From the NCBI GenBank assembly GCA_902592965.1, contig CACJGL010000012.1, positions 1-33,277 on the forward strand: DNA of 33,277 nucleotides. Reading direction: 5' to 3'. The DNA comes from an uncultured Pelagibacteraceae bacterium (GTDB lineage Bacteria > Pseudomonadota > Alphaproteobacteria > Pelagibacterales > Pelagibacteraceae). Position numbers and translations under genes: made by a program. The stretch's first letter is position 1. Each line of letters begins with the position of its first letter. The notes under the pieces were generated by a model. It did no database searches, was not told the origin of the DNA, and saw only the letters and a program-made list of their open reading frames with translations. Shown here piece after piece: positions 7,922 to 17,196 of this stretch.

Positions 7922-8588
7922 TAGTGATACTCATCTTACCACCAATCATTTTAATTTTACAATCTGCCATGTTTGCAAAATATCTATTGTGGGTTGCAAA
8001 AATTATAATTCTATTTTTATCTTTCAGATTAAAGAGGATTTTAAATATTTGTTTAGCATTATCAAAATCTAAACTTCCAGTAGGTTCATCGGCTAAAATA
8101 ATGTTTGGTTCATTAATTAGTGCTCTAGCAATTGCTATTCTTTGATTTTCACCACCAGAAAGTTCAGATGGATAATGATTTAATCTTGAGGTTAAATCAA
8201 ATTTTTTAATCAATTTTTTCGCTAATTCTGTTGATTTTGATTTATTATTAGAAACTAACAAATTTGGCAGTATTACATTTTCCAGTGCAGTAAAATCGGG
8301 CAATAAATTTTTGTCTTGATAAATTATACCTATATTTTTTGATCTTACATGATCATTCTCGATTGAACTATTTGTATCAATTTTCTTTTTATTAAATTCA
8401 ATAAAACCTGAAGAAGGAATATCAATAAATGACAATAAATTTAATAATGTTGATTTCCCAGATCCTGAAGGTCCTACAATTGAATATACCTTCCCAGCTT
8501 CAAACTTAAAATTTATATTGTTTAGAACTTTAAGAGATTTTTTTTCATATTTCTTTGACAAATTATTTAATTTTAAAAAATTATTCAT
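7905..8588 (-). CDS. lolD: Lipoprotein-releasing ABC transporter ATP-binding protein
   Basis: LolD hydrolyses ATP to drive release of outer-membrane lipoproteins from the inner membrane through the LolC/E-type subunit. The 227-aa protein is one ABC domain. It has Walker A GPSGSGKST at 39-47, the Q-loop Gln at 91 in YQDKNLLPDFT, the signature LSGGENQR at 143-150, Walker B IILADEPTGSLD at 163-174 and a switch His in IIFATHN. The signature and QDKNLLP region are typical of the MacB/LolD subfamily. It overlaps lolC by 8 nt (ATGAATAA) and dnaE by 17 nt, indicating coupled expression. Confidence 0.93.
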   Translation of the reverse strand: MNNFLKLNNLSKKYEKKSLKVLNNINFKFEAGKVYSIVGPSGSGKSTLLNLLSFIDIPSSGFIEFNKKKIDTNSSIENDHVRSKNIGIIYQDKNLLPDFTALENVILPNLLVSNNKSKSTELAKKLIKKFDLTSRLNHYPSELSGGENQRIAIARALINEPNIILADEPTGSLDFDNAKQIFKILFNLKDKNRIIIFATHNRYFANMADCKIKMIGGKMSITNERIS

Positions 8589-9792
8589 ATTTTAAAGTCT
8601 GTATTGTATCTAATTTTGCTGCTCTAGAGGCTGGATAAATTGATACAATAGAAGTTGTTATTATTGAACATAATGCAATTAAGATTATTGAATTTATATT
8701 TATTTCAGATGGAAGTGTGCTTAAAAAATAAATTTCTTCTGGAAATAACGTAATATCAAACGTGTTAGAAATAAATTTCCTAATACCTTCTATATAGTAT
8801 GAAAATAAAGTCCCAAATAAAATGCCAAAGATGGTTGCTGAAGTACCAATAATAAATCCAATAAAAAAGAAAATTTTTTTTATCGATGCATTTGTTACAC
8901 CAATCGATTTTAAAATCCCTATATCTCTTGTTTTATTTTTAACTAATATAGTCAAACCAGAAATAATATTAAATGCTGCTACAATTATTATCAAAGATAA
9001 GATTATAAACATGACATTTCTTTCAACTTTTAAAGCTGAAAATAAAGACTCGTTTAAATCTGCCCATGTGTAAACATATGCGCCGGGAAATAAATCTAAC
9101 AATTTTTTTTTATAATATTCAACATTTTTTGGATCTTTGAAATAGTACTCAGTAAATCTTTTTTGTTTATTTGTATCAAAAAAATCTTCTAGCGTATTAA
9201 GATTAATATATGCCACATTCTCATTAAATTCGCCTATTCCACTATCAAATATCGAAATTACTTCAAATTTATCTTGTCTTGGAAAGGTCCCAACAATTGT
9301 TTGAACACCAGATGGTGACATTATTGTTATTTGATCACCAATATCTATATCAAGCAAAAAGCTTAAATCCTTTCCGATTGATATTGAATTATTTTTTAGA
9401 TCTGTCGTTCCAAAATATTTTTGATTATTAGATATTTCTAATTTCTTAAAATCATTTTTTAAATATCCTTTTAAAAGAATACCTTTTGTGTTTTGTTTTG
9501 AGAGAATTACTGCTTCTCCATCATTTGAAACAATGCCTTTAGCAAAGTCTTTTTCAACCGTAAATACTAAAGGATTGTCGTAAGGTTTTACAACAGCATG
9601 GGCATTAAAACCTAAAATTTTATTTATTAACTCTGTTCTAAAACCATTCATCACTGACATAACAATTATTAATACAGCCACACCCAAGCCTATGCCGATA
9701 AAGGAAAAGATAGATATTACATTTAAAAAGCCATCTTTTTTTCTAGCCTTTAAAAACCTAAATATAATCTCTTTTTCTAGTTGTGAAATCAA
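8581..9792 (-). CDS. lolC: Lipoprotein-releasing ABC transporter permease (LolC/LolE family; likely LolF-type)
   Basis: Inner-membrane permease of the Lol system that extracts lipoproteins for hand-over to LolA. The 403-aa protein shows the family topology: TM1 at about 24-46, a long periplasmic domain, then three TMs at about 259-285, 304-330 and 367-388. An ARKKDGFLNVI segment precedes TM1 and TRDIGILKSIG lies between TM2 and TM3, both typical of LolC/E. The start is TTG at 9792, sharing four bases (TTGA) with the proS stop; no ATG occurs before residue 45, which is already past TM1. Only one permease gene is present beside lolD. In many alphaproteobacteria a single subunit is thought to replace the LolC/LolE pair, so the name lolC is by convention. 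Confidence 0.9.
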   Translation of the reverse strand: MISQLEKEIIFRFLKARKKDGFLNVISIFSFIGIGLGVAVLIIVMSVMNGFRTELINKILGFNAHAVVKPYDNPLVFTVEKDFAKGIVSNDGEAVILSKQNTKGILLKGYLKNDFKKLEISNNQKYFGTTDLKNNSISIGKDLSFLLDIDIGDQITIMSPSGVQTIVGTFPRQDKFEVISIFDSGIGEFNENVAYINLNTLEDFFDTNKQKRFTEYYFKDPKNVEYYKKKLLDLFPGAYVYTWADLNESLFSALKVERNVMFIILSLIIIVAAFNIISGLTILVKNKTRDIGILKSIGVTNASIKKIFFFIGFIIGTSATIFGILFGTLFSYYIEGIRKFISNTFDITLFPEEIYFLSTLPSEININSIILIALCSIITTSIVSIYPASRAAKLDTIQTLKYE

Positions 9793-11117
9793 TTTTGCTT
9801 AGCTTTTATTATTTGTGAAGCTATATCTTCAACTTTTAATTTTTGAGTTTCTCCATCGACTTCCTTAAACTCATATAAATTACCTTCTGATTTGCTTCCA
9901 ATTATCAATTGATATGGAATTCCGATTAAATTAAATTTTTTTATTTTAGCTGAAATATTTTCGTCTGTATCATCTATGATTGTTTCTATGTTTTTTGATT
10001 TTAGAAATTCATGTACTTTAATAGACTTTTCTAAATTAGATTTATCATTTTTATTTATCATTGGAATAATCGCACAATCATAAGGTGTTACTGACATAGG
10101 CCATTTCATAATACCGTCTTTATCGTTATATTTTGCCTCAATTATGGCACCAACAAGTCTGGAAACTCCAATTCCATATGATCCCATTTTTACAAATTCT
10201 TTTTTTCCATTAAAATCAACAGCTGCATTCATTGGTTTTGAGTATTTATCTCCAAAATAAAATATGTGACCAACTTCAATACCTTTGGTATTTACTCTAT
10301 ATTCTTCTGCAACAGATTTTTCAAATTCATCTTTATTAAATTTTTCATCTGTTACTGAGTAAAACTTTTCGTATTGTTTTCTCAATATACCTAATGACTC
10401 TTTGTCTAAAATTGTTTTAGAGCTGTCTACATCAAAAATTCTCTTATCAGTGTAAATTTTACTTTCACCTGTATCAGCAAGAATGATGAATTCATGTGAT
10501 AAGTTTCCACCTATAGGTCCAGTGTCAGCAGCCATAGGTATTGCTGATAAATTTAATCTCTTAAAAGTTTTTAAATACGAAAGGAAAAATTTATTATACG
10601 AAAATATTGCATCATCATCTGTTAAATCAAAGGAGTAGGCATCTTTCATATAAAATTCTCTACATCTCATAATTCCAAATCTTGGTCTTAATTCATCTCT
10701 AAATTTCCATTGAATATGATATAATAATTGAGGTAAAGATTTATACGATTTAAAGGAAGATCTAAAAATTTCTGTCACAAGTTCTTCGTTAGTTGGACCA
10801 TATAACATTTCTCTATTTTGACGATCCTTAATTCTTAACATTTCTTCACCATAATCTTCGTATCGTCCACTTTCCTTCCAAATTTCAGATGATTGAATTG
10901 TTGGCATTAATATTTCTTGAACACCTACACGGTCTTGTTCTTCTCTAACTATTTGTTCTATTTTTTTCATGACTTTAAATCCAAGCGGTAACCAAGAATA
11001 AATTCCAGCAGAGGACTGTTTAATCATACCTACTCTTAACATTAATTGGTGTGATTTAATTTTAGCTTCAGATGGATTGTTTTTTAGTATCGGAATAAAT
11101 GATTTTGAAAAAAACAT
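9789..11117 (-). CDS. proS: Prolyl-tRNA synthetase, short type without editing insertion
   Basis: Charges tRNA-Pro with proline. The 442-aa protein has class II features: motif 2 around residues 139-165 (FRDELRPRFG ... REFYMKDAYSF), motif 3 GSYGIGVSRLVGA at 312-324, and a C-terminal anticodon-binding domain from about 345 (VTPYDCAIIPM ... IPYQLIIG). It is much shorter than the ~570-aa E. coli enzyme because the large trans-editing insertion between motifs 2 and 3 is absent; only a short linker remains. This is the usual alphaproteobacterial form. Any Ala-tRNA-Pro clearing would need a free-standing ProXp protein, which is not in this window. It overlaps its upstream neighbour by 1 nt and lolC by 4 nt. 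Confidence 0.95.
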   Translation of the reverse strand: MFFSKSFIPILKNNPSEAKIKSHQLMLRVGMIKQSSAGIYSWLPLGFKVMKKIEQIVREEQDRVGVQEILMPTIQSSEIWKESGRYEDYGEEMLRIKDRQNREMLYGPTNEELVTEIFRSSFKSYKSLPQLLYHIQWKFRDELRPRFGIMRCREFYMKDAYSFDLTDDDAIFSYNKFFLSYLKTFKRLNLSAIPMAADTGPIGGNLSHEFIILADTGESKIYTDKRIFDVDSSKTILDKESLGILRKQYEKFYSVTDEKFNKDEFEKSVAEEYRVNTKGIEVGHIFYFGDKYSKPMNAAVDFNGKKEFVKMGSYGIGVSRLVGAIIEAKYNDKDGIMKWPMSVTPYDCAIIPMINKNDKSNLEKSIKVHEFLKSKNIETIIDDTDENISAKIKKFNLIGIPYQLIIGSKSEGNLYEFKEVDGETQKLKVEDIASQIIKAKQN

Positions 11118-11362
11118 TAATTTAAAAAGTTACGTAAATTTAAAATTTCATTAATTACTAATAAATATATAACTATAAAAATACCAGACGTAATTAAAGT
11201 ACAATAAATTATTTTTTTAGTTATTTTTGGATTTTCTGGGGCCCCAGGGTCAACACCCTCTATATTTCCCTTTTTTTCACGATTAACATCTATAGGTAGA
11301 ATGGCAAAAAAAACTATCCACCACAAGCACACATATACAACTATTGAGCCTGTAATACTCAA
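11117..11362 (-). CDS. Small DUF1467-like membrane protein of unknown function
   Basis: An 81-aa protein with two predicted membrane helices at about 5-25 and 49-74. A polar loop between them is rich in Gly/Pro and acidic residues (EGVDPGAPENPK). The pattern IVVYVCLWWIVFFAILPIDV followed by a GxDPGAPxxP loop matches the DUF1467 family, typically found next to rnj and proS in alphaproteobacteria. Its role is unknown. The start is TTG at 11362, directly after the rnj stop (TGATTG). A GAGG Shine-Dalgarno at 11372-11369, 6 nt upstream, supports this start. It overlaps proS by 1 nt. The family assignment is from memory of the pattern. Confidence 0.78.
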   Translation of the reverse strand: MSITGSIVVYVCLWWIVFFAILPIDVNREKKGNIEGVDPGAPENPKITKKIIYCTLITSGIFIVIYLLVINEILNLRNFLN

Positions 11363-13021
11363 TCAAATCCTCACTAAGTTTATATTTGTATAAGGTCTCT
11401 TTCCTAATTTTTCTTTTGTATACTTTCTACAAGTTGTTTTAAGAGCATCAATTAAATTTGATTCTTGTTTTTTGTTATTTAAAGAAAAAGTTTTTGCTGT
11501 TTTTTCAATTTCCTCTTCAAGATTAAATGAAAATTCATCTTTTTCGTATATAGGTAAACCTCTAAAAGTTAATAAAGGTTTGTTGTGAATATTGCCACTA
11601 GGTGTAATTACCAATGTTGCTTCTATTAATCCGTTGGTAGATAAATTTTTTCTTTCTTTGATAGATTGAGCGTCTTCTTCAACACTTATGGAACCATCTA
11701 CGTAAAGTCTTCCACTTGGAGCTTTATCATACACTTCAGGTTTATCACCTGGATAAATTCTAACTATATCACCATTTTCTACTCTAACAGGATATGGTAC
11801 TTGCATTTCTTTAGCAAAATTTATGTGTTCAATCATATGTCTATGTTCACCATGAACAGGTATGACTGATCTTGGTTTTATCCAGTCATACATATCCTTT
11901 AAATCTTCTCTATTTGGGTGTCCTGATACATGAATAAATTCACTATCTTCAGAAATTACTTCTATACCTTCTCTTACTAATTGATTGTGAAGTTTGTATA
12001 ATTTTTTTTCATTACCTGGGATAATTTTTGAAGAAAATATAACTGCGTCTCCTCTCTCAACAAAAACATCTGGATGTGTATAATTTGAAATACGGTTCAT
12101 TGCACCCATTGGTTCTCCTTGGCTACCAGTACATAAGTAAACAATTTTTTCTCTTGAAATATTTTTTGCATCTCTTGCATCAAGTGGTTCAATAACATTT
12201 TTCAAGTAACCACATTGCCTAGCAGCTTTATAAATTCTATGCATTGAACGGCCCACCAAAGCAATTTGCCTACCTGTTTTTTCAGCACAATAAAAGGCAG
12301 ACTCCATTCTAGCTACATTTGAAGCGAAAGATGTAATAATTATTCTTTTTTTTAATCTTTCCATTATTTTTAGCATATTTTTTCTTACATCGAGCTCAGA
12401 TCCTGCTCTTCCTGCACTAAATACATTTGTTGAGTCACATATCATTGTCAAAACACCTTCTTCACCAATTTCCTTTAATCTTTTTGAATTCATATTGTCT
12501 CCAGTTAATGGATCTGGATCACACTTCCAATCACCAGTGTGTAATATATTTCCAACAGGTGTTTCAATTTTTAGTCCATTAGGTTCTAGTATAGAATGTG
12601 TTAATGTAACAAATTCTATTTTAAAAGGGTTTAAATCTATAATGCTGTTTAATTGAACAACTTCTAGATATCCTGTTACATCAATTTTTTTTTCCTTAAA
12701 TTTTTCTGAAATTAACACTGATGTAAATGGAGTAGCAAATATTTTACATTTTAGTTTCGGCCATATATGAGCAATTGCACCAATATGATCTTCATGTGCA
12801 TGAGTTAGAACAATACCTAATAAGTCATCTTTTTTATCAACAATAAATCCAGGGTCAGGATATATTAAATCAACTCCAGGAATTGCATCATCTGCAAAAG
12901 TAACTCCTATATCTACAATTATCCATTTTCTATTATCTGGATTTCCATAGGCGAATAAATTCATATTCATCCCAATTTCTCCAGATCCCCCTAAAGGACA
13001 AAAAATTAATTCTTCTTTCAT
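11363..13021 (-). CDS. rnj: Ribonuclease J (metallo-beta-lactamase/beta-CASP nuclease)
   Basis: RNase J is a zinc-dependent 5'-to-3' exo- and endoribonuclease acting in mRNA decay and rRNA maturation. The 552-aa protein starts with FCPLGGSGEIGMNMNLF, characteristic of the family. It has the metal-binding THAHEDH motif (His74, His76, Asp78, His79), a further ligand block in LHTGDWKCDP, and the beta-CASP motifs FIHVSGHPNREDL and IPVHGEHRHM toward the C-terminal half. The ATG overlaps the coaX stop by 4 nt. coaX-rnj-DUF1467-proS is a conserved alphaproteobacterial neighbourhood. Its position downstream of complex I genes implies co-transcription with them. Confidence 0.95.
   Translation of the reverse strand: MKEELIFCPLGGSGEIGMNMNLFAYGNPDNRKWIIVDIGVTFADDAIPGVDLIYPDPGFIVDKKDDLLGIVLTHAHEDHIGAIAHIWPKLKCKIFATPFTSVLISEKFKEKKIDVTGYLEVVQLNSIIDLNPFKIEFVTLTHSILEPNGLKIETPVGNILHTGDWKCDPDPLTGDNMNSKRLKEIGEEGVLTMICDSTNVFSAGRAGSELDVRKNMLKIMERLKKRIIITSFASNVARMESAFYCAEKTGRQIALVGRSMHRIYKAARQCGYLKNVIEPLDARDAKNISREKIVYLCTGSQGEPMGAMNRISNYTHPDVFVERGDAVIFSSKIIPGNEKKLYKLHNQLVREGIEVISEDSEFIHVSGHPNREDLKDMYDWIKPRSVIPVHGEHRHMIEHINFAKEMQVPYPVRVENGDIVRIYPGDKPEVYDKAPSGRLYVDGSISVEEDAQSIKERKNLSTNGLIEATLVITPSGNIHNKPLLTFRGLPIYEKDEFSFNLEEEIEKTAKTFSLNNKKQESNLIDALKTTCRKYTKEKLGKRPYTNINLVRI
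11368..11372 (-). promoter_or_regulatory. Shine-Dalgarno for the TTG start of the DUF1467-like gene
   Basis: The minus strand reads GAGGA at 11372-11368, lying within the last codons of rnj and placed 5-6 nt before the TTG at 11362. It decides the non-ATG start. Clear Shine-Dalgarno sequences are rare elsewhere in this window. Confidence 0.6.
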
Positions 13022-13773
13022 TTATTTAAATACATAGCAGCCTTTAAAACTCCATCAGTAGTTAAATTAGATTTTATTCTTACTTTTAGTTTTAAAGAAT
13101 TTTTAAACATTTTTGCTAGTCCACCAGTAAATATTATTTTATATTTTTTTTTGGATTGTTTAATAATGGAATGAATTATATTGTCAATCAGACCAGAATA
13201 ACCGAAGAAAAATCCTGAATTAATTGCACTTATAGTATTTTTACCTACAACATTATTTGATTTTTTTAATTTTACATTAGGTATTAAAGATGCTTTTTTT
13301 GATAAATTTTCCAATGATAGATTTATTCCAGGAGCAATTACCCCTCCGTTATAACTATTTGCTGAGATTACATCAAAATTAGTTGCTGTTCCAAAATCTA
13401 CAACAATATAATTATTTTTATGGTCAATTACTGATATTGCATTAGCTAACCGATCAGAACCAATTTGTTTTCTATTAACTTTTATACTTAATAATTTACT
13501 TAAATTAAGATTTTTTAACTCATTACATTTAGTATTAAAATATAATTTAAAATAATTTTTAATTTTCTTGTAACAGTTAGGAACAACGGAGCAGAATAAA
13601 ATATGTTTTAATTTTTTATCATATTTTCTCAAAATATTTAAATTTTTTTTTAAATAATTTAAATTCACTTTATTTGTAGAAAGTCTGATTTTTTTGATAA
13701 TATTTTTGTTTTTATAAAGACAGATTTTTATATCTGTATTTCCAATATCTCCGATAATGTAAAAATTAAGCAT
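13018..13773 (-). CDS. coaX: Type III pantothenate kinase
   Basis: CoaX phosphorylates pantothenate, the first step of coenzyme A synthesis; type III enzymes are not feedback-inhibited by CoA. The 251-aa protein has the phosphate-binding loop DIGNTDIK at 9-16, the IGSDRLAN motif at 104-111 with the substrate-contacting Asp, VDFGTATNFDVI at 125-136 and GGVIAPGI at 143-150, all in the expected order of the ASKHA fold. It starts with ATGCTTAA shared with the birA stop (8-nt overlap) and ends with a 4-nt overlap with rnj. Composition is lysine/asparagine-rich, in keeping with the AT-rich genome. Confidence 0.94.
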   Translation of the reverse strand: MLNFYIIGDIGNTDIKICLYKNKNIIKKIRLSTNKVNLNYLKKNLNILRKYDKKLKHILFCSVVPNCYKKIKNYFKLYFNTKCNELKNLNLSKLLSIKVNRKQIGSDRLANAISVIDHKNNYIVVDFGTATNFDVISANSYNGGVIAPGINLSLENLSKKASLIPNVKLKKSNNVVGKNTISAINSGFFFGYSGLIDNIIHSIIKQSKKKYKIIFTGGLAKMFKNSLKLKVRIKSNLTTDGVLKAAMYLNK

Positions 13774-14284
13774 AATAAGAATATTTTTTTTCGAAGTTAT
13801 TTTTTATAAAATTTATAATTTTAAATTTATTAATCTTATTATTATATTTATTTATATAAGTAGTTTCATATTCTTTTATAATTGGACTACTTTTTATATT
13901 AATACCCACTCCAATAATTAGAAATTTAATTTCATTATAATAAATTATTTCTTGAAGAATTCCGCATACCTTTTTATTCATGATTTTTAAATCATTTGGT
14001 AGTTTAATACTGATTTTATATGGAACAATATTTTTTAAAATATTTTTTATTATTTTAAGATTTGAAAGTGTAATTTTTTTTAAATTTAAACTTTCTCTAA
14101 TAGGAAAAAAAATTGAAATAAAAAGATTTCCTCTTCTAGAAACCCATTTTTTTCCTCTTTGTCCTTTTCCATTAGTCTGGATATCGCTAGTAACTATACC
14201 TTGTTTTATGTTTTGTTTGATTAATCTTATTGCTGTATCATTAGTGCTTTTGACACCCTTGTAAGAATATATTTTGAGTTTCAT
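13766..14284 (-). CDS. birA: Biotin-[acetyl-CoA-carboxylase] ligase, minimal form
   Basis: Attaches biotin to the carrier domain of acetyl-CoA carboxylase and related enzymes through biotinyl-AMP. The 172-aa protein has the catalytic-domain motifs STND at 13-16, NGKGQRGKKWVS at 38-49 (the GRGRRGRxW-type adenylate loop), KLPNDLK at 94-100 (usually KWPND, so Trp is Leu), KVCGILQE at 105-112 and GVGINI at 125-130. There is no N-terminal DNA-binding helix-turn-helix, so it is not a BioR/BirA-type repressor. The C-terminal SH3-like domain is also essentially absent, making it shorter than the usual ~235-320 aa. It overlaps nuoN by 1 nt and coaX by 8 nt. The reading frame and motifs look intact, so I take it as functional. 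Confidence 0.88.
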   Translation of the reverse strand: MKLKIYSYKGVKSTNDTAIRLIKQNIKQGIVTSDIQTNGKGQRGKKWVSRRGNLFISIFFPIRESLNLKKITLSNLKIIKNILKNIVPYKISIKLPNDLKIMNKKVCGILQEIIYYNEIKFLIIGVGINIKSSPIIKEYETTYINKYNNKINKFKIINFIKNNFEKKYSYYA

Positions 14285-15699
14285 TAATTTATTTTTATTT
14301 GTGAAATTATATCTACTATTCCACTTGGATATATAAAGTACGCAAGAATGAAAAAAGTTGATGCTACTAGTGTAAATTTTAAGCCTAAATTATGTTTTGA
14401 TTCAAATTTTTCTTTTTCTGGATCGAAATATATAATTTTGATTATTCTTAGATAATAAAAAGCAGCGATTACTGTTGCTAGCAGTCCAACTATTGCTAAA
14501 AAATACATTTTTTCATTTATTACAGCCACAAAAATATAAAATTTTGCAAAAAAACCAGCTAGTGGTGGTATTCCCGCTAAAGAGAATAGCACAACAAGCA
14601 ATGATAATGACAGTAACGGATGATTTTTTGAAAGACCCGATAAATCATCTATGTTCTCATAATATTCATCGTTTCGCTTAAGCATAAACAAACAGCTAAA
14701 AAATGCTAAATTCATGACAAGATAAATTGTTATATATGTAATAGAGCTCTGCACACCTTGCGTTGTACCAGTAGATAAACCTGCAAGGGCGTATCCCATA
14801 TGACTAATTGAGCTGTAGGCTATTAGTCTTTTTAGATTTTTTTGACCAATTGCTGCTACTGCTCCGAATACCATTGATGCAATAGACAAAAATATAATTA
14901 TCATTTGCCACTGATCACCTAATTCATAAAAAGGAATGTATAGAAATCTAATAAATACGGTTAATGCAGCAATTTTTGGAAGTAATGCGAAAAAGACTGT
15001 TACAGATGTTGGTGAACCTTGATAAACATCAGGTGCCCACATATGGAAAGGAACAGCAGAAATTTTAAAAGCCAATCCAACTAAAATAAATACTATTCCA
15101 AAAGTTAATCCATATTCTATTTCTTTTGTATTTACCATAATTTGATTAAAATTAGTCGTTTCTGAAAAACCATAAATAAGTGAACATCCATATAATAAAA
15201 GTCCAGATGAAAGAGCACTTAAAACAAAATATTTTAATCCAGATTCTGTTGATAGTAAATTATCTCTATTAAATGATGCTAACACATATAATGCTAATGA
15301 TTGCAATTCTAATCCCATGTAAAAAACAATAAGATCATTTGAACTAATCATCACCATCATGCCTAAGATCGAGCATAAAATAAGAATTGGATATTCAATT
15401 TTGCTAATTTTACTAATCTGAATGTATTTTGATGATGACAGCATTACAAAAATCCCAGACAAAATTAAAAGTATTTTCATAAATCTACCTAAACTATCTA
15501 TATTGTAACTATTATTGAATAATGATGATTGAATTTGTGTGTCTAAATTAATTATTAATGCTAAAGCGGCAACTAAACTTACTGTTGTTAAATTATAAAC
15601 TAGTTGAGAACTATTTTTCTTAAATACGCCAAATATTAATAAAAACATAATCATTATTGATATAAATAACTCTGGAATTATAAGTTGTAGATTTTCCAT
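14284..15699 (-). CDS. nuoN: NADH-quinone oxidoreductase subunit N
   Basis: Antiporter-like proton-pumping subunit of the complex I membrane arm, next to NuoK. The 471-aa protein is almost entirely hydrophobic with about 14 predicted helices. It has the proton-conducting family pattern: an acidic residue in FYMGLELQSLALYVLASF, then LKYFVLSALSSGLLLYG, KISAVPFHMWAPDVYQGSPT with the loop Pro and Lys, and LKRLIAYSSISHMGY. It is the last of the nuo genes and shares a TAATG junction with nuoM upstream and another with birA downstream, so the operon does not obviously end here. Confidence 0.96.
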   Translation of the reverse strand: MENLQLIIPELFISIMIMFLLIFGVFKKNSSQLVYNLTTVSLVAALALIINLDTQIQSSLFNNSYNIDSLGRFMKILLILSGIFVMLSSSKYIQISKISKIEYPILILCSILGMMVMISSNDLIVFYMGLELQSLALYVLASFNRDNLLSTESGLKYFVLSALSSGLLLYGCSLIYGFSETTNFNQIMVNTKEIEYGLTFGIVFILVGLAFKISAVPFHMWAPDVYQGSPTSVTVFFALLPKIAALTVFIRFLYIPFYELGDQWQMIIIFLSIASMVFGAVAAIGQKNLKRLIAYSSISHMGYALAGLSTGTTQGVQSSITYITIYLVMNLAFFSCLFMLKRNDEYYENIDDLSGLSKNHPLLSLSLLVVLFSLAGIPPLAGFFAKFYIFVAVINEKMYFLAIVGLLATVIAAFYYLRIIKIIYFDPEKEKFESKHNLGLKFTLVASTFFILAYFIYPSGIVDIISQIKIN

Positions 15700-17195
15700 T
15701 ATTCGCCTAATGCTAATTTATTAATTTTGTCTAAATCATTCATATCTATCATGTTTGCTACTGATACTTCTATAGAGTTAATCAAAGGTTCTGGATAAAA
15801 ACCAAAAAATATAATTGGTAATACTAAAAGCCACAGTGTAACAATTTCAAATCTTTTTAAATCAACCATTTTTTTTACATCTTCATTAATTAATTTTCCA
15901 AAGATAATTCTCTTGTATAACCATAGCATATATGCCGCCCCCAAGATCACTCCTAGACTTGCAATCGTTGCTACTAGTATATTCTTTTTAAATGCACCCA
16001 TTAAAACTAAAAATTCGCCAATAAAACCACTTGTTCCAGGTAATCCAAGAGCTCCTAAAGTAAAAACCATAAAAACTATTGCGTACTTTGGCATTATAGC
16101 AACTAAGCCTCCATATCTATTTATAAGTCTTGTGTGAAGTCTATCGTAGACAACTCCTACACACAAAAATAGTGCTGCGGAGACCAAACCATGACTTATC
16201 ATTTGGAAGATACTTCCCTCTATTCCTTGCTGTGTCATTGTGAAAATACCTAGAGTTACAAATCCCATATGAGCTACTGACGAATAAGCTATTAGTTTTT
16301 TCATATCTTCCTGCATTAAGGCTACTAGTGATGTATAAATAATCGCTATCAAACTAAGTGTGTAGACTAAAGGAACAAAATATAATGAAGCATCTGGAAA
16401 CAAACCTAGAGAAAATCTTATAAATCCATATCCGGCCATTTTTAAAAGTATTGCAGCTAGTAAAACTGAACCAGCAGTTGGTGCCTCTACATGAGCATCT
16501 GGTAACCATGTATGCACTGGCCACATTGGTGTTTTAACAGCAAAGGAACTAAAAAATGCTAGCCATAATAAATTTTGGTATTTAGCGTCGATACCCAATT
16601 CGTATAACTTAATGACATCTGTTGTACCAGTTATCCAATATATTGATATAATAGCAACCAGCATTAAAACTGAACCTAGCAAAGTATATAAAAAGAATTT
16701 AAATGCTGAATAAACTCTTCTTTCTCCACCCCATATACCAATAATTAAAAACATTGGGATAAGACCAGCTTCGAAAAATAAATAAAATACAACTAAGTCC
16801 AACGAGCAAAAGACACCAATCATAAATGTTTCAAGTATCAAGATTGCTATTAAAAAATCTTTTAATCTATTTTTGATAGTTGCATTTACAGTTATTACAC
16901 AAATTGGAGTAATGAATGTTGTAAGTAAAATAAATAAAATTGATATCCCGTCTACTCCAACTTTGTAATTAACAAATCCTGAAATCCATTCTCTTTCTTC
17001 AACAAACTGAAAGTCAACTATAGATTTATCAAAAATAATCCATAAATATAAAGACAAGAAAAAATTAGCTAAAGTTATAAAAAGAGCAACATATTTACTA
17101 CTTTGATATTGAGAATTAGATGATCTAACAAAAAAAATAAATAAGGCTCCTATTGTAGGAAGTAAAATTAATGATGATAGAATTGGGAAATTCAT
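15699..17195 (-). CDS. nuoM: NADH-quinone oxidoreductase subunit M
   Basis: Second of the three antiporter-like proton channels of complex I. The 498-aa protein has about 14 predicted membrane helices. Visible motifs are YLFFEAGLIPMFLIIGIWGG with the conserved Glu of the channel, FAVKTPMWPVHTWLPDAHVEAPT with the broken-helix Lys/His, and MKKLIAYSSVAHMGF. Length fits the family (about 500). One base separates it from nuoL and it shares one base with nuoN. Confidence 0.97.
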   Translation of the reverse strand: MNFPILSSLILLPTIGALFIFFVRSSNSQYQSSKYVALFITLANFFLSLYLWIIFDKSIVDFQFVEEREWISGFVNYKVGVDGISILFILLTTFITPICVITVNATIKNRLKDFLIAILILETFMIGVFCSLDLVVFYLFFEAGLIPMFLIIGIWGGERRVYSAFKFFLYTLLGSVLMLVAIISIYWITGTTDVIKLYELGIDAKYQNLLWLAFFSSFAVKTPMWPVHTWLPDAHVEAPTAGSVLLAAILLKMAGYGFIRFSLGLFPDASLYFVPLVYTLSLIAIIYTSLVALMQEDMKKLIAYSSVAHMGFVTLGIFTMTQQGIEGSIFQMISHGLVSAALFLCVGVVYDRLHTRLINRYGGLVAIMPKYAIVFMVFTLGALGLPGTSGFIGEFLVLMGAFKKNILVATIASLGVILGAAYMLWLYKRIIFGKLINEDVKKMVDLKRFEIVTLWLLVLPIIFFGFYPEPLINSIEVSVANMIDMNDLDKINKLALGE

Positions 17196-17196
17196 A

